A stretch of DNA of 64,000 bases. Origin: Adineta steineri (taxonomy: Eukaryota > Rotifera > Eurotatoria > Adinetida > Adinetidae). A program made the translations under genes and the position numbers. The DNA lies in assembly GCA_905250115.1 (NCBI GenBank), contig CAJNOI010000055.1, positions 461,320-525,319 of the forward strand, given 5' to 3'. Under the pieces are notes generated by a model. That model did not search any database. It was not told the DNA's origin and saw nothing but the letters and a program-made list of their open reading frames with translations. Positions 36,279-47,400 of the stretch are shown one piece after another; positions within the stretch are counted from its first letter, which is position 1; every line of letters starts with the position of its first letter.

Positions 36279-38140
36279 TGATTAGAAGTAAATACCAACG
36301 TGTTTCCGCGATCGATTACATAATTGACTTAAATATTTTGTTTTTCTATAACCAGCTTAATAACAATATTTTTCTCAAAGGTTCTTCCTCTTTATTTGTT
36401 AGATTACTGTTGAAACAGATAGTAGAAGGAAAGGAAGAAACATTAATTCAAGAACCACTTTCTCTTTCTTTTTTACTATATATTTACCCTGCTTGAATTA
36501 CTCAAATGATGATCATGTTTCTTCGTATTATTCATATTTTACAAAAGCAAAGGTGGTTTCATTTTTTAGTTGAAAATTTCCAATATAGCTACAAATAAAC
36601 TATGACACACACCGAATCTACATGTATCATCTGTATATGTTTCTAGGAATAGTGTTGCATACAGCACCACAAAAATATGTCGTGAAGGTGAAGGTGAGAG
36701 TAGAAACCGGATCGACGATGAAAGAATAATGCACCTCCATCCGCACACAAGCGTCGACCATTTTGAGAGTAAAGGTAAAGCAGAACATCATACTCTCATC
36801 CTCATCCATCTACTTGCAGTCCAGTTGTCTTTGCTGAATTATCGCAACAGTAAATCATTTTTTTATGTTTTATTAATATTCTTTTTGTGAAATAAATTGC
36901 CTTATACTGAAAAATCGTGTACTGTAAGTTACGGAGGTTGATCGTATTTGGTTTAGCCGGATACTCATGTTGCCAAGCTAACAAGTTCAAAGTATTTCGT
37001 ACTTACAGCGTGTATTGAATGAGATATTTTGTTTTTCCTATATTAACCGTATATATGATTGACACTTATAAAATCTAAAGTTTCATTAAAATCTTTGTTT
37101 CTTTCAATAAATGTGTTTCAAACTTGAAAAATAAAAATAAGAACTGATTATAGCATCGTAATAATGACATGCTTTCTGTGTTAACCTTTCATCCATTCAA
37201 TCACTTCTCGTATTCCATCTGCATCTAATAATTCAAGGCAGAAATTATTTTGTTCACTTCAACATTATTTATAAAAATGTCATTTATAAAAACTTCCTCA
37301 TATACAGTTTACAACGTATATTCAGTAGTTATGTGTGACAGATCAAATGTCTTTATTCGCTTCGCTCATACTCTCATCGTAGTTTGTTTTTAAATCAGCT
37401 TAAGCCTATTGCTCGAAATCATCATATGACAAGGAAGTAATAGTTTTTTCTCGGAAAAAAACTATTGATTCAATATTTACCAACAATAATAATACAAAAA
37501 AGCTAAGCCTACTTGATCCTCAAAGATTAATGCATGTATAACGAAAGTCAAAAATATAATTAATATTCGTGTACTTTGCTATTATGCAAGAATCACTAGA
37601 GCAAAATATCAAAGGTTAAAAGTTTAAATTGGAAACTATAATCATTTCACCATAAAATAATATGATGTAATGATTCATGCGAGTGTCTATCATCATTCTT
37701 AGCAAATAGGGTCATATGATTATATGATGTCGTTGAAATGATACACAAGAAAAATTGCCAAGTTTCTTGCATCTTAATTAAAGAACAGTGAATGATCGGA
37801 TCAGTTGAATTCAAGAAATAGTCTGAAGACAAAGATAATCTAGTGAAGCTCTTAATATTACGACCAATAATATATAGATGATTCAACATTTTGTCTGAGA
37901 CCATTAAAAATCCTAAATAGTTATGTTTTGCATAGATAAATTAGTTTGAAAAAAGAATGATAATGGTAATTTCATTAGCTTTACATATAGATAGATTGAA
38001 TCAATAGAATTTTGTTCATTTACCGATGATAAGTTATGTTAAATGTATAGGATCTTGATTTTGCATAAAGATTAAGGATGCCACTTCCGGGTTCTTTAGG
38101 CAACAGAAACTTGATATTCTGAATGATAATATATCGTTGA
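36279..38140. other. Intergenic before the tandem array
   Basis: No supported gene. Open frames at 36566-36809 (minus) and 37647-37904 (minus) lack motifs. Homology to the tandem units begins at about 38141. Confidence 0.5.
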
Positions 38141-38340
38141 TTCATAAAGTGAAATGTTATCTCAATCGAAAAACAATAGACGCAATATGCAAATCAAATA
38201 CTTCCTCTCTTCTGATCAAATGACCGTAAGCCCATTATTAGTTACTCATCATTTGTACTTATCACAAGCTGCGCAATAATGTACTTCCCAATATGCTGTT
38301 ACTTCCTCAATAAATCATGTGTTTTTTGTATTCGCCCATG

Positions 38341-38349
38341 TATATAAAG
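38341..38349 (+). promoter_or_regulatory. TATA box of SH3b gene copy 1
   Basis: TATATAAAGGG lies about 50 nt upstream of the start codon, conserved with copies at 42571 and 43683. Confidence 0.7.
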
Positions 38350-38389
38350 GGTTGTTTCGATTGCTGAAATCATTTAATTGAAAACAAAA

Positions 38390-38739
38390 ATGCATTTGGC
38401 TATTATTCGTCTTATCATCGTCTTAGGTGTCGCTTTGGCAGTATGCGAGGTAATCATCTGTTTTAATCGAATAGTTTAATATCTGAAATATTTTTCGTTT
38501 CATATAATTAGGCTAGTTACGTTTTATGTTCTCGAAGAGTTCCTATTTTTTCGTGTGCATCAATGGGCTGCCCTTCCGTTGGTTGGGCTGTCACCAGCGA
38601 TCACTATCCATGTGATTGCTTTGAAATTCAGAACATTTCGGGTAAAAAGAGAACATGGTTCAAGATCGAATTATCCACTGGACATCATGGCTATGTAACC
38701 GATGACTATTGTTCGGGCGACGTTCCACGCTGTAAATGA
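38390..38739 (+). CDS. Small secreted SH3b-like Cys-rich protein, copy 1
   Basis: Two exons, 38390-38449 and 38512-38739, split by a 62-nt intron exactly after the signal-peptide-coding exon, give 95 residues. Residues 1-20 (MHLAIIRLIIVLGVALAVCE) are a secretion signal. The mature part has eight cysteines, and WFKIELSTGHHGYVTDDYC matches the WxKV...NGxxGWV core of bacterial-type SH3 (SH3b) domains. SH3b domains often bind peptidoglycan or other cell-wall ligands, so an extracellular, perhaps immune or digestive role is possible; this is inference. Relative to copies 2 and 3 it reads SYVLCSRR instead of DVMCLQR and ends VPRCK. A conserved TATA box lies upstream. Confidence 0.8.
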
Positions 38740-40130
38740 TGGTATCTACAACCATGGCATTCTTGATATTTGCTTTTGAACTTTTTTTTGCTAATCAAAA
38801 TGCTTCATACATGATATTCATTTTCTAACAAATAAAAGAAGATACCTGACAATGTCTACACTTTTCTACTGAGTGAATGTGCCATATCTAGATACATAAA
38901 TAAAAAGGAGTATCAGATGAAGTCTCATTAAGAAAAAAGTTTCACAAAATGACATGTGTAATAGTGAACACGATTAATATAGCCAGATAATGACAAATAT
39001 TAACTGTAACAGTTGTGTTAAATCTATCTATCTATATATTATACTGTCATTTGTGTGCAAAGCTACATTTACGTAAAATGTTGAGATTCTTTTATATTAT
39101 GTTTTTTTTCTATGGATATTTAACGATTTGCAATCACTTTTCTATAATACAGATCCATTTGAATCAGGGTTGCCAAACGTCCCGATTTTTAAACTTTTAT
39201 CCTGATAATATTTCTCCTGATCTCTCTTGATTCTTAATGATTTTCTTAAACCCCTTTCCATAATAGAAGCCTCCCTCTGAGATGAGCAATGCGTGCGACG
39301 TATTAGAAGCTCCCTCTTATTTCCAAAAACATTTTCACAGTTTTAAAGTTTTTTTCGAATTTAAGGCAAAAGTTCCGCTGATTTCAATCTTGCTGTGCTA
39401 AAATCTGAAAATACTGTTATAAATCTTCTGAAAGACTCATAAAAACCATGAAAATCCGTGGATTCTTTCGTATCATTTTTCGTAGTCATAGTCTATGGAG
39501 ATTCTTTGGCACTTAATGGAAGCCCCCTCAAGAAGCTTCAGGCGGTGAACACATTGGAGGCACCTATGGGCCTTTAATATGGGTGAAGGAGGAGAACGAC
39601 GTCGGTTACCTTAATACTAACGTCGGTCAATGCATAGAAAATGAGAAAAAAAGAGGATCATCACAGCAAGATATATGTAGTAGCAATCTAGGTGGTGCGA
39701 AATTAGCATCATATTTAATTTTTTGACATTCCAGAATATGAGACCTAATTGGGAAAAGTCTGATCGCATAATAAAATTTTATTTTTGAAAAAATACAAGG
39801 TGTGATTTGCAAAAGCTCTATTTCATACTGTGTCTTTACACGATACTTCTATATTTTTTATAAAACAAAATATTTCGAGGATTTCGAGTTCTTTCCAGTA
39901 TGTTAACTGTCTTCAGCTTTTGTTTCGAAGAATACTCATTTTTTGCGACAAGATATAAATCAGTACCGACAGTCAGTTGCGAAAGTGTAAATTAGTCTCG
40001 TCGGTAAACTGATCGATTGAAATTACATGTTGTACCCAGAAGATTCCGATGAAACAAAAAAAAAAAACAGTGAAAAAATCTCAGTCTTTTGAAAAACAAT
40101 TTTTATAAAAAAATGAATCCAAATATGAGA

Positions 40131-41425
40131 TACCCCTATGGCAGGGTTGCCAACTGTACCCCATTTTGGGGTACAGTGCCCCATTTCATCGCTCTGTACC
40201 TTACGAAATTGTGTACCTCGTGAGGTACATATTCTGTACCCCATTCAATCTTTTAAGACTTTAGTACAATTTATAAATCTTCTAATAAAAGTAAGCTATA
40301 TCCTCCACTAGATTTTTGTCTGTCTTACACAGACATATAATAAAATGTATTGGTGAAGAACTGATCAATACCTATTAACATCCATATTATTCAATGTCCA
40401 ACTTCATCTCGGATTATTCAATTTTATCTACTATTTTTACCATGAACAATGAAATAAATTTTAATGAATTTTCTCCTTTTGTCACTTCTCATAGTTTCAG
40501 TATTTTTTCTTTGATATTTAATAAACATAAATTGTCTTAAAAATGAATCTAGATATAATTTTCTTTTTAATTGATCAGATGATAATCTTCCTATGGAATT
40601 GAAAGAAATTTATAAAATAGAAACTTCTGAAGATTCAGAAGCAACAATTAGTAAAGAAATTTCTTGTTTTCGAGACCAACCAACTATTAATATCAAAGAA
40701 AAAAATATCTCTTTATCATGAAAGTCAAAAAGACGTTGCGTCTTCAATAAACAATGGTTAAACGATCCCAAATATGCATCGTTTCTTAGAGAATGTGGAA
40801 CTGATAAATATTCTGTCCACTGTTCTATATGTAAATCAGATTTTTCTATTGCTAATGGTGGTATTTATCTAATTAATAGTCATATTGAACATGTATTAAT
40901 GTATAATTTTGTACTTCTTTTTAATTGTATTGTTTTCAATCGTGAATTTATGAACTAACTGGCAGAGTGCTTTTTGATAGAAAATGAACAATAAAGCTAA
41001 TTCAGTTATAAACATAGTAAAATATTATGTTACTTTTTACAAAAGAAGTTTTACTTCATCGTTTTCTTAATTAAATCGAACATTTCAGGAGAAAAATGAT
41101 GTACCCCAGAGTTGTTCCCCTTGTTAAAAAGGAATGTACCCCAAATGTACCTCAGTTTTACTCTCAAAAACCCCATTTGAAAAATAAGAATTGGCAACCC
41201 TGCCCTATGGACAAAAGTCTTTCCTCTCTCTTTATTTCTATGCTATCATAGTTTGTATGAAATTTATTGCCGAGTGGAGATATGACTTGAGAGTTTTATT
41301 TCAGTATGGTATACAGATCATAATACAATAGAACTCTCAAGTCTTATCTCTACTCGGCAATAAATTTTATACGAAGTATGATAGCACAGAAACGAAGAGG
41401 GGAAAGACTTTTGTGCAAAGGTGTA
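40131..41425. repeat. Fold-back palindrome split by inner hAT element
   Basis: The left arm (41211-41295) and right arm (41332-41416) are near-perfect inverted copies, about 85 nt each around a 36-nt loop; the core includes TTTATTGCCGAGT and GACTTGAGAGTT. Homology extends a few bases to the left across the inner hAT insertion site (40131-40141), so that element landed in the end of the left arm. It may be a MITE or fold-back element. Confidence 0.75.
40142..41202 (+). mobile_element. hAT-type transposon 2 (inner), 1061 bp
   Basis: Inverted ends CAGGGTTGCCAA and TTGGCAACCCTG are perfect over 12 nt. A perfect 8-bp duplication CCCTATGG flanks it (40134-40141 and 41203-41210). Inside, at about 40725-40890 on the plus strand, lies a remnant of a hAT transposase N-terminal zinc finger: FNKQWLNDPKYASFLREC, then CSICKSDFSIANGG and HIEH. 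An in-frame stop precedes it, and the catalytic region is absent, so the copy is internally deleted and non-autonomous. Confidence 0.9.
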
Positions 41426-42321
41426 GTATTGGTGAGCATATAAGAGACAATCAACAAAAATCATTTTTTTAAAGTGAATCTCACAACAAATAACTAAATG
41501 ATTTGTTTTGTCCCCTTTTTTACCAACTGCACCAGAAATTTATGCAGTATCTTAGTTTTTTATGGCCAGAAACAGGTTCAACAAAGAAGGCTTTTAAAAA
41601 ATCTCGACTCGTTAAATTTCCGTCTCTATGGGCCGATTGATTTTTTTATAACCGATCTAGTTCCAATGCTGATATAGGCTGATAAATAACAACTTTGGAG
41701 AAGTAAGTGTGAGTCAAGTTTCAGTCACACAAAAGTTTGATGATGAGATAATAGGAATATAATGGAAAATGCTCTTAATGAATGTTTAGTACAAAAGTAA
41801 AATAAAACAATCTCTGAAATAGTAAAGAACTGTTGAAACCAATTCACTCAAAAGAAAAATACAATCGTGCAACAACAATATCAAAACAAATGCAAGAAAC
41901 GATTTACTCTGTTCTGTTTCAATTCGCTGGCAGTTGCTTAAAGCCCATTTGTATCTATTTTGTTTATATTTTTCAATAAACAGCTCTGAACAGATCAGTA
42001 AAATGAAGTATGTGTAATTATCTTTCTGTTTTCTTTTGTTTCGTTCACTCAGACAGACATTTTCATTGCTTGTTGATTAAAAACCAAAAATTATAAATAT
42101 TAGAGGGTGAGAAACTTTGCTTTTTCGTAAATAAAGTATGTGACACTGTCGTATTTTCCTTTTGGTTTCGAGAGAAAGTGCCCTGATTTTTCTCCTGACC
42201 AACTCCTGTTTTTTAACAAAGAAATCCTGATTTGTAAAATTTGAATTTGGCAATCCTGATTTGAATTTGATTGTTTATATTCTTTTTCATTTGAGCCAGA
42301 ATTTTCTGAGATGGTCAAATA

Positions 42322-42410
42322 TTGTATTCTAACAAGAAAAGAAAAAAGAAAAGAAATAAAAGAAAAGAGAACAACAAAGAAAGAAAAGAAAAGAAAAAAA
42401 GAGACTCAGA
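42322..42410 (+). repeat. Purine-rich tract at unit 1/2 junction
   Basis: A long A/G-only stretch dominated by AAAGAAAAG repeats lies where the truncated receptor copy ends and the next unit begins. A similar tract occurs at 43454-43518. Confidence 0.85.
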
Positions 42411-42570
42411 AAGTGAAATTTATCTAAATCGAAAAAAAATAAAAGCAATATGCAAATCAAATACTTCACCCTCTCCTAATAAAATGACCTTAATCGCAGT
42501 ATTAGTTACCCATCATTTGCAATTATCACAAGCTGCGCAATAAAGTATACGACTTTTGTTTTCACCCATG

Positions 42571-42580
42571 TATATAAAGG
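42571..42580 (+). promoter_or_regulatory. TATA box of SH3b gene copy 2
   Basis: TATATAAAGG at the same distance from the start codon as in copy 1. Confidence 0.7.
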
Positions 42581-42619
42581 GTTATTTTGATTGCTGAAAT
42601 TATTCAATTCAAAACAAAA

Positions 42620-42966
42620 ATGTATTCGACTATTATTCGTCTTTTCATCGTCTTAGGTATTGCTCTGGCAATATGCGAGGTAAGTTTTTGTTTTAATCGA
42701 ATAATTTAATATTTAGAATATTTTTCGTTTCGTATAATTAGGCTGATGATGTCATGTGTCTTCAAAGAGTTCCTATTTATTCGTGTGCATCCATGGGCTG
42801 CTCTGTAGTTGGCAAAGTTGTTACCAACGACCACTATCCATGTGATTGCTTTAAAATCGAGAACGTTTTGGGTAAAAAGCACAAATGGTATAAGATCGAA
42901 TTACCCAATGGAAAGCATGGCTATGTAACCGATGACCACTGTTCGGGCGACGTTCCGCATTGTTAA
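42620..42966 (+). CDS. Small secreted SH3b-like Cys-rich protein, copy 2
   Basis: Two exons, 42620-42679 and 42742-42966, give 94 residues. A signal peptide (MYSTIIRLFIVLGIALAICE) and a mature domain beginning ADDVMCLQRVPIYSCASMGC are followed by HYPCDCFKIENV, the SH3b core WYKIELPNGKHGYVTDDHC and SGDVPHC. The cysteine pattern and intron position are identical to copies 1 and 3. The frame is intact. Substitutions cluster in the stretch after CASM, suggesting divergence there while the disulfide frame is held. Confidence 0.85.
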
Positions 42967-43304
42967 TGTTGGTATCTACAATCATGGCATTCTTGATATT
43001 TGCTTTTGAACTTTTTTTTTGCTAATCAAGATGCTTCATACATGATATTCACTTTCTATCAAATAAAAAAAGATACCTGATAATATCTACATTTTTCTAT
43101 CAAATGAATGTGCCATATCTAAATACATAAATAAGAAGAAGTATCAGATCACGTATCATTGAGAAAAAAGTCTCAAAGAATGACACGTATAATAGTGAAC
43201 ACGATTAATATAGCCAAATAATGATAAATATTAACTGTAAAAGTTGTGTTAAATCAATCTATATATTATATCATCAGTTGTGTGGAAAGCTACATTTGAA
43301 TAAA

Positions 43305-43453
43305 ATGTTGAGATTTTCTTAATATTATGTTTATTCTATCGATATCTAATGGTTTACAATCATTTTTCTATGATACAGATCCGTTTGGATTTGATTGCTT
43401 ATATTATTTTATATCTAAATCAGAATTTTCTGAGATAGTCAAATATTGTATTC
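43305..43453 (+). pseudogene. Truncated receptor 5' fragment, unit 2
   Basis: Aligns with the receptor start at 44426, but a base change gives a stop after five codons (ATGTTGAGATTTTCTTAA). The fragment ends at TATTGTATTC, followed by a purine-rich tract. It has no transposon, unlike unit 1. Confidence 0.85.
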
Positions 43454-43518
43454 TAAAAAGAAAAGAACAAAAGAAAAGAAAAAAGGGAAAGAAACAGAAA
43501 GAGAGAAAAAAAAGATTC
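43454..43518 (+). repeat. Purine-rich tract at unit 2/3 junction
   Basis: AAAAGAAAAGAACAAAAG-type sequence, equivalent in position to 42322-42410. Confidence 0.85.
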
Positions 43519-43682
43519 AGAAAGTGAAATTTTATCTCAATCAAAAAACAATAAATGCAATATGCAAATCAAATACTTCATTCTTTCCTAATAAAATGAC
43601 TTCGATACCATAATCAGTTACTCATCATTTGCACTTATCACAAGCTGTGCAATAAATTATATGACTTTTGTTTCCAACCATA

Positions 43683-43691
43683 TATATAAAG
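43683..43691 (+). promoter_or_regulatory. TATA box of SH3b gene copy 3
   Basis: TATATAAAGGG about 45 nt upstream of the start codon. Confidence 0.7.
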
Positions 43692-43731
43692 GGTTGTCCT
43701 GATTGCTGAAATGATTTCATTCAAAACAAAA

Positions 43732-44081
43732 ATGTGTTTGGCTATTATTCGTCTTTTCATTATCCTAGGTATTGCTCTGGCAATATGCGAGGTGAATTTT
43801 TGTTTTAATCGAATAATTTAATATTTAAAATATTTCTTGTTTCATATAATTAGGCTGGTGATGTCATGTGTCTTCAAAGAGTTCCTATTCATACGTGTGC
43901 ATCAATGAGCTGCTCTTACGTTGGCTATGCTGTCACTAGCGAGCACTATCCATGTGATTGCTTTAAAATCGAGAACGTTTTGGGTAAAAAGAAAACATGG
44001 TATAAGATCGAATTAGCAAATGGACACGGCTATGTAACCGATGACCATTGTTCGAACAATGGCGATGTTTTACGTTGTTAA
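43732..44081 (+). CDS. Small secreted SH3b-like Cys-rich protein, copy 3
   Basis: Two exons, 43732-43791 and 43854-44081, give 95 residues: signal peptide MCLAIIRLFIILGIALAICE, then AGDVMCLQRVPIHTCASMSC, HYPCDCFKIENV and the SH3b core WYKIELANGHGYVTDDHC, ending NNGDVLRC. It is one codon shorter in the core and longer at the C-terminus than copy 2. It is the copy next to the full-length receptor gene, which lies 345 nt downstream on the same strand. No functional link between the two is known. Confidence 0.85.
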
Positions 44082-44425
44082 TGTTGGTATCCAAAATCAT
44101 GGCATTCTGGATATTTACCTTTAAATTTTTTTTGCTAATCAAGATGCTTCATACATGATACTCATTTTCTATCAAATAAAAGAATAAACCTGACAATGCC
44201 TACATTTTTCTATCAAATGAATATGACATATCTAGATACATAAATAAAAAGAAAGTATCAGATTACATTGTTGTGTTTTGATATATCAAGTCGCGAAGAA
44301 TGACACGTATGATAGTGAGCACTATCAATATAACTAAATACTGATAACTATTTACCATAAAAGTTGTGTTAAATCTGTCTATACATTATATTGTCATTTG
44401 TGTGCAAAGCTACATTTAAATAAAA
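44082..44425. other. SH3b copy 3 to receptor spacer
   Basis: Contains the SH3b 3' flank with AATAAA-type signals (about 44175) and the receptor upstream region. It is homologous to the spacers in units 1 and 2. Confidence 0.7.
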
Positions 44426-47400
44426 ATGTTGAGATTTTTTTATATTATATTTTTTCTATGGATATTTAATGGTTTACAATCATTTTTCTATGATACAGAT
44501 CCATTTGGATTTGATTGTTTATATTATTTTTCACCTGACTCACAGTTTTCTGAAATAGTTAAACATTGTATTCGTCCAAATAACGACAAGAATTTGACAA
44601 CAGTAGTTTATTTTATTAATATATCTGATCAATCTTTTACTTTCAATGAATTATATCATTTGAATGTTACCTCAAATGAAATTCTTCGATGGTCGTCATC
44701 AATTGATGTTGCTGAACAATATCAATATTATCTCGATCAACCATTTGAATCTAATTTATCGAATCAAACTTTTTTTAATTGTACACGTCCATGGTCTGGA
44801 TCTCGATGTCAATATGCATTAGAATTAAACGAAGATGAATTAGTCCAAAATTCATTTAAAATGACTTTAACAAATAATATGTTTCGACAAACGTGTTACA
44901 TTCTATTATAATGTGATCGTGGTGGTCCATTGATTTGTCTCGATTGGCGTGAGATATGCAATGGTCGAATCGATTGTCTAAATGATGGTATTGATGAAAT
45001 TGGATGCTTGGATTTAGAAATAAATGAATGCAATGAGAACGAGTATCGATGTCAAAATGGATTATGTATTCCAAAAATCTTTTTGGAAATAAAATTTGTG
45101 GGAGCACAATGTTTTGATGGATCTGATGGAATTGTTAAGACCAATCATCTTCAAAAAGCTAATTATCTACCACATTTATTCGAATATCAAGAATATATAT
45201 GTGGATATGACGAAGGGCAATTTACGTGTGGTGATGGAAAATGTGTAGACGATTTTGGTCAATGTCAAAATAATCGACATTTAGCATTGACTCAGTCAAT
45301 AAGTATTCAAGAAAATTTATCGTATTCATGTTGGATAGTTATGATTTGTCTTAGCAAAATCATGAGTAAGATCGAAAATGTAACATGCGATCAGCTCATG
45401 CAATCTTCTGAAATTATTGAAGAATTTAAAAATTGTACGTTTCCTCTTGAATTTCCAGTTATTCCTGTACTCTTTGGTCATGTACGATTTTTATATGATC
45501 CAAAAGAAATTGATAATATCAATACAACATTAGCTCTTAAACCTGATTATGTTTGTTATGATGAGCAATTATGTGATTTTCTCACACCTACATTTCATCA
45601 CAAAAATTTCGCTTGTCGATATGGGAATCAAACAGGCCTTGACTTGAATGTCGAATTAACTGCATGGAAATCTATTATTGACTCCATCGAACCGTACTTT
45701 ATTGGTTGTATTACTCAACGTTATCAAAACATCAGTTCTCACTATTCATCATTATATCGTTGCAAGAATTCCTCAAAATATATTTCTAAGTATCGAATCG
45801 TTGATGGTATACCTGATTGTTTTCTAAAAGATGATGAACAAGCATTTGAATTGAGTTGTTTGTTAAATCAAACACTTCGATTTCAATGTCCAAACGAGAA
45901 ACAATGTCGTTCACCTTTAATTTCACCAAGTATTTGCTCTCGTCCAATAGAAATAAATTATGAAGAAATTTTATTTTATCAAATATGCGATCGTATTACG
46001 GATTTGCCTTTGATATTGATTCATGGACAAAATCATTCAGATGAGACTGATTGTGAACATTGGCTATGCAATAATATCAATACACGATGTGATGGTTTTC
46101 GAAATTGTCTTGATGGAGAGGATGAAGAAAATTGTACGAAACCAATTACATTAAGTCATTTCTTTTTCTGCACTGCGCCACAGAATTATACACAGATGTG
46201 TTTATCAACCGGCCAAGTCATCAATGGAACTGTCGATTGTTTTGGTGCATTATGTGATGAATTTCAATACTTTCAAACGAACAAGTTTCTTTGCTCGAAT
46301 GACACGAAATGTACAGAAGATGAAAATCTTTGCAATAAAAACCAAGAATGTCTAGCGTATGATAATTATCAGTTCTGTGTTGACCATCTACAATTATGCT
46401 ATGACCATGATTTTGATAGTTTTATCAATATGCGGGACATTTCATGTCGAATCATTAATACAGATAATAAGTATTTTTCATTAGATACTGCATTGGTTTA
46501 TCCAACCTCACAGACTATTACAACTTATTCTATTACAAACCAGATAACTGACAAAGAGATAGAATTGCCGATAAAAAAAAGCTCACAGCTAGATGTTTGT
46601 AATGATGGTTTACATATATATCATCGACTTGGAGTCGGCAACTACAGTAGTCTATGCTTTTGTCCACCAAACTATTATGGCGATCAATGCCAATATCAGA
46701 ATCAACGTGTTAGTTTAACTCTCGTATTGGCAACGGTCCATCAGCCGATTGTCTATGTTATTGTTGTTACCTTAATGGAAGATGACAATAATAGACAAGA
46801 AATACATTCGTACCATCAATTTACTTACGAATCAAAATTATATTGTGGTCAACCTGTAGATATCTATCTGTTATATACAACACGAGGAAAGAATAATTCG
46901 AAAAACTACAGCATTCGTATTGACGCATTTGACAAGAGTTCATTGACGTATCTATTAAGTTGGCATTTAACAATTCCATTTATTTTTTTGCCAGTCAATC
47001 GATTGACTGCTTTTTTGACTATTCCAATATCTCGACCATCGAATTCTAATCATTGTAACCTTCAATGTTATAAAGGTACTTGCATGAAATATCATAATGA
47101 AGAACGATTCTTCTGTCAATGTGATTCAGGTTGGTCTGGTGCACAATGTCATATTCCAATCGATTGTAGTATGTGCGCATCGGATTCGGTCTGTATTGGT
47201 TCGATTCAAAATCGGTCAATATGTGTTTGTCCTCAAAATAAGTTTGGTTCATTTTGTCGTCTTAAACTAATGTGTCCAGTCGAATTTTGCAAAAATAATG
47301 GCCGATGTGTCGTACTCGATGAGAGAATGATTGATGAAAGTTATGTATGCTTTTGTCCTGAACAATTTTCTGGATCAAGATGTCAATACGCCAATCATAG

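Larger units (their letters stand above)
39165..42258. mobile_element. hAT-type transposon 1 (outer), 3094 bp with insertions
   Basis: Termini CAGGGTTGCCAAA and TTTGGCAATCCTG form 13-nt inverted repeats with one mismatch. The element is flanked by a perfect 8-bp duplication ATTTGAAT (39157-39164 and 42259-42266), the hAT hallmark. No transposase open frame is seen, so it is non-autonomous. It contains a fold-back palindrome and a second hAT element. Removing it and one ATTTGAAT restores the receptor fragment found in units 2 and 3. Confidence 0.9.
39078..42420 (+). pseudogene. Truncated receptor 5' fragment, unit 1, split by transposon
   Basis: ATGTTGAGATTCTTTTATAT at 39078 aligns with the start of the full receptor at 44426. 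A one-base T insertion shifts the frame early. The sequence breaks at 39164 with hAT element 1 and resumes at 42267 with TTTGATTGTTTATATTCTTT, then ends in a purine-rich tract (about 42330-42405) that joins unit 2. Confidence 0.85.
38141..44600 (+). repeat. Tandem triplication: SH3b gene plus receptor 5' end
   Basis: Three direct copies of a unit of about 1.1 kb start near 38141, 42405 and 43515. Each begins with a stretch around AAAGTGAAATTTATCT and CAATATGCAAATCAAATACTTC, then has a TATA box, the two-exon SH3b gene, its 3' flank, and the start of the LDLa/EGF/7TM receptor. Copies 1 and 2 end about 150 nt into the receptor; copy 3 continues into the full receptor. Copy 1 is stretched by a 3.1 kb transposon; without it the spacing from copy 1 to copy 2 is close to the 1.11 kb between copies 2 and 3. 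Confidence 0.9.

Noticed and set aside
42322..42543. 73-residue Lys/Glu-rich open frame
   Set aside because: Translation of the purine-rich duplication junction; low complexity.
44856..45107. 83-residue minus-strand open frame over the in-frame stop of the receptor
   Set aside because: Antisense shadow of the LDLa-coding region.
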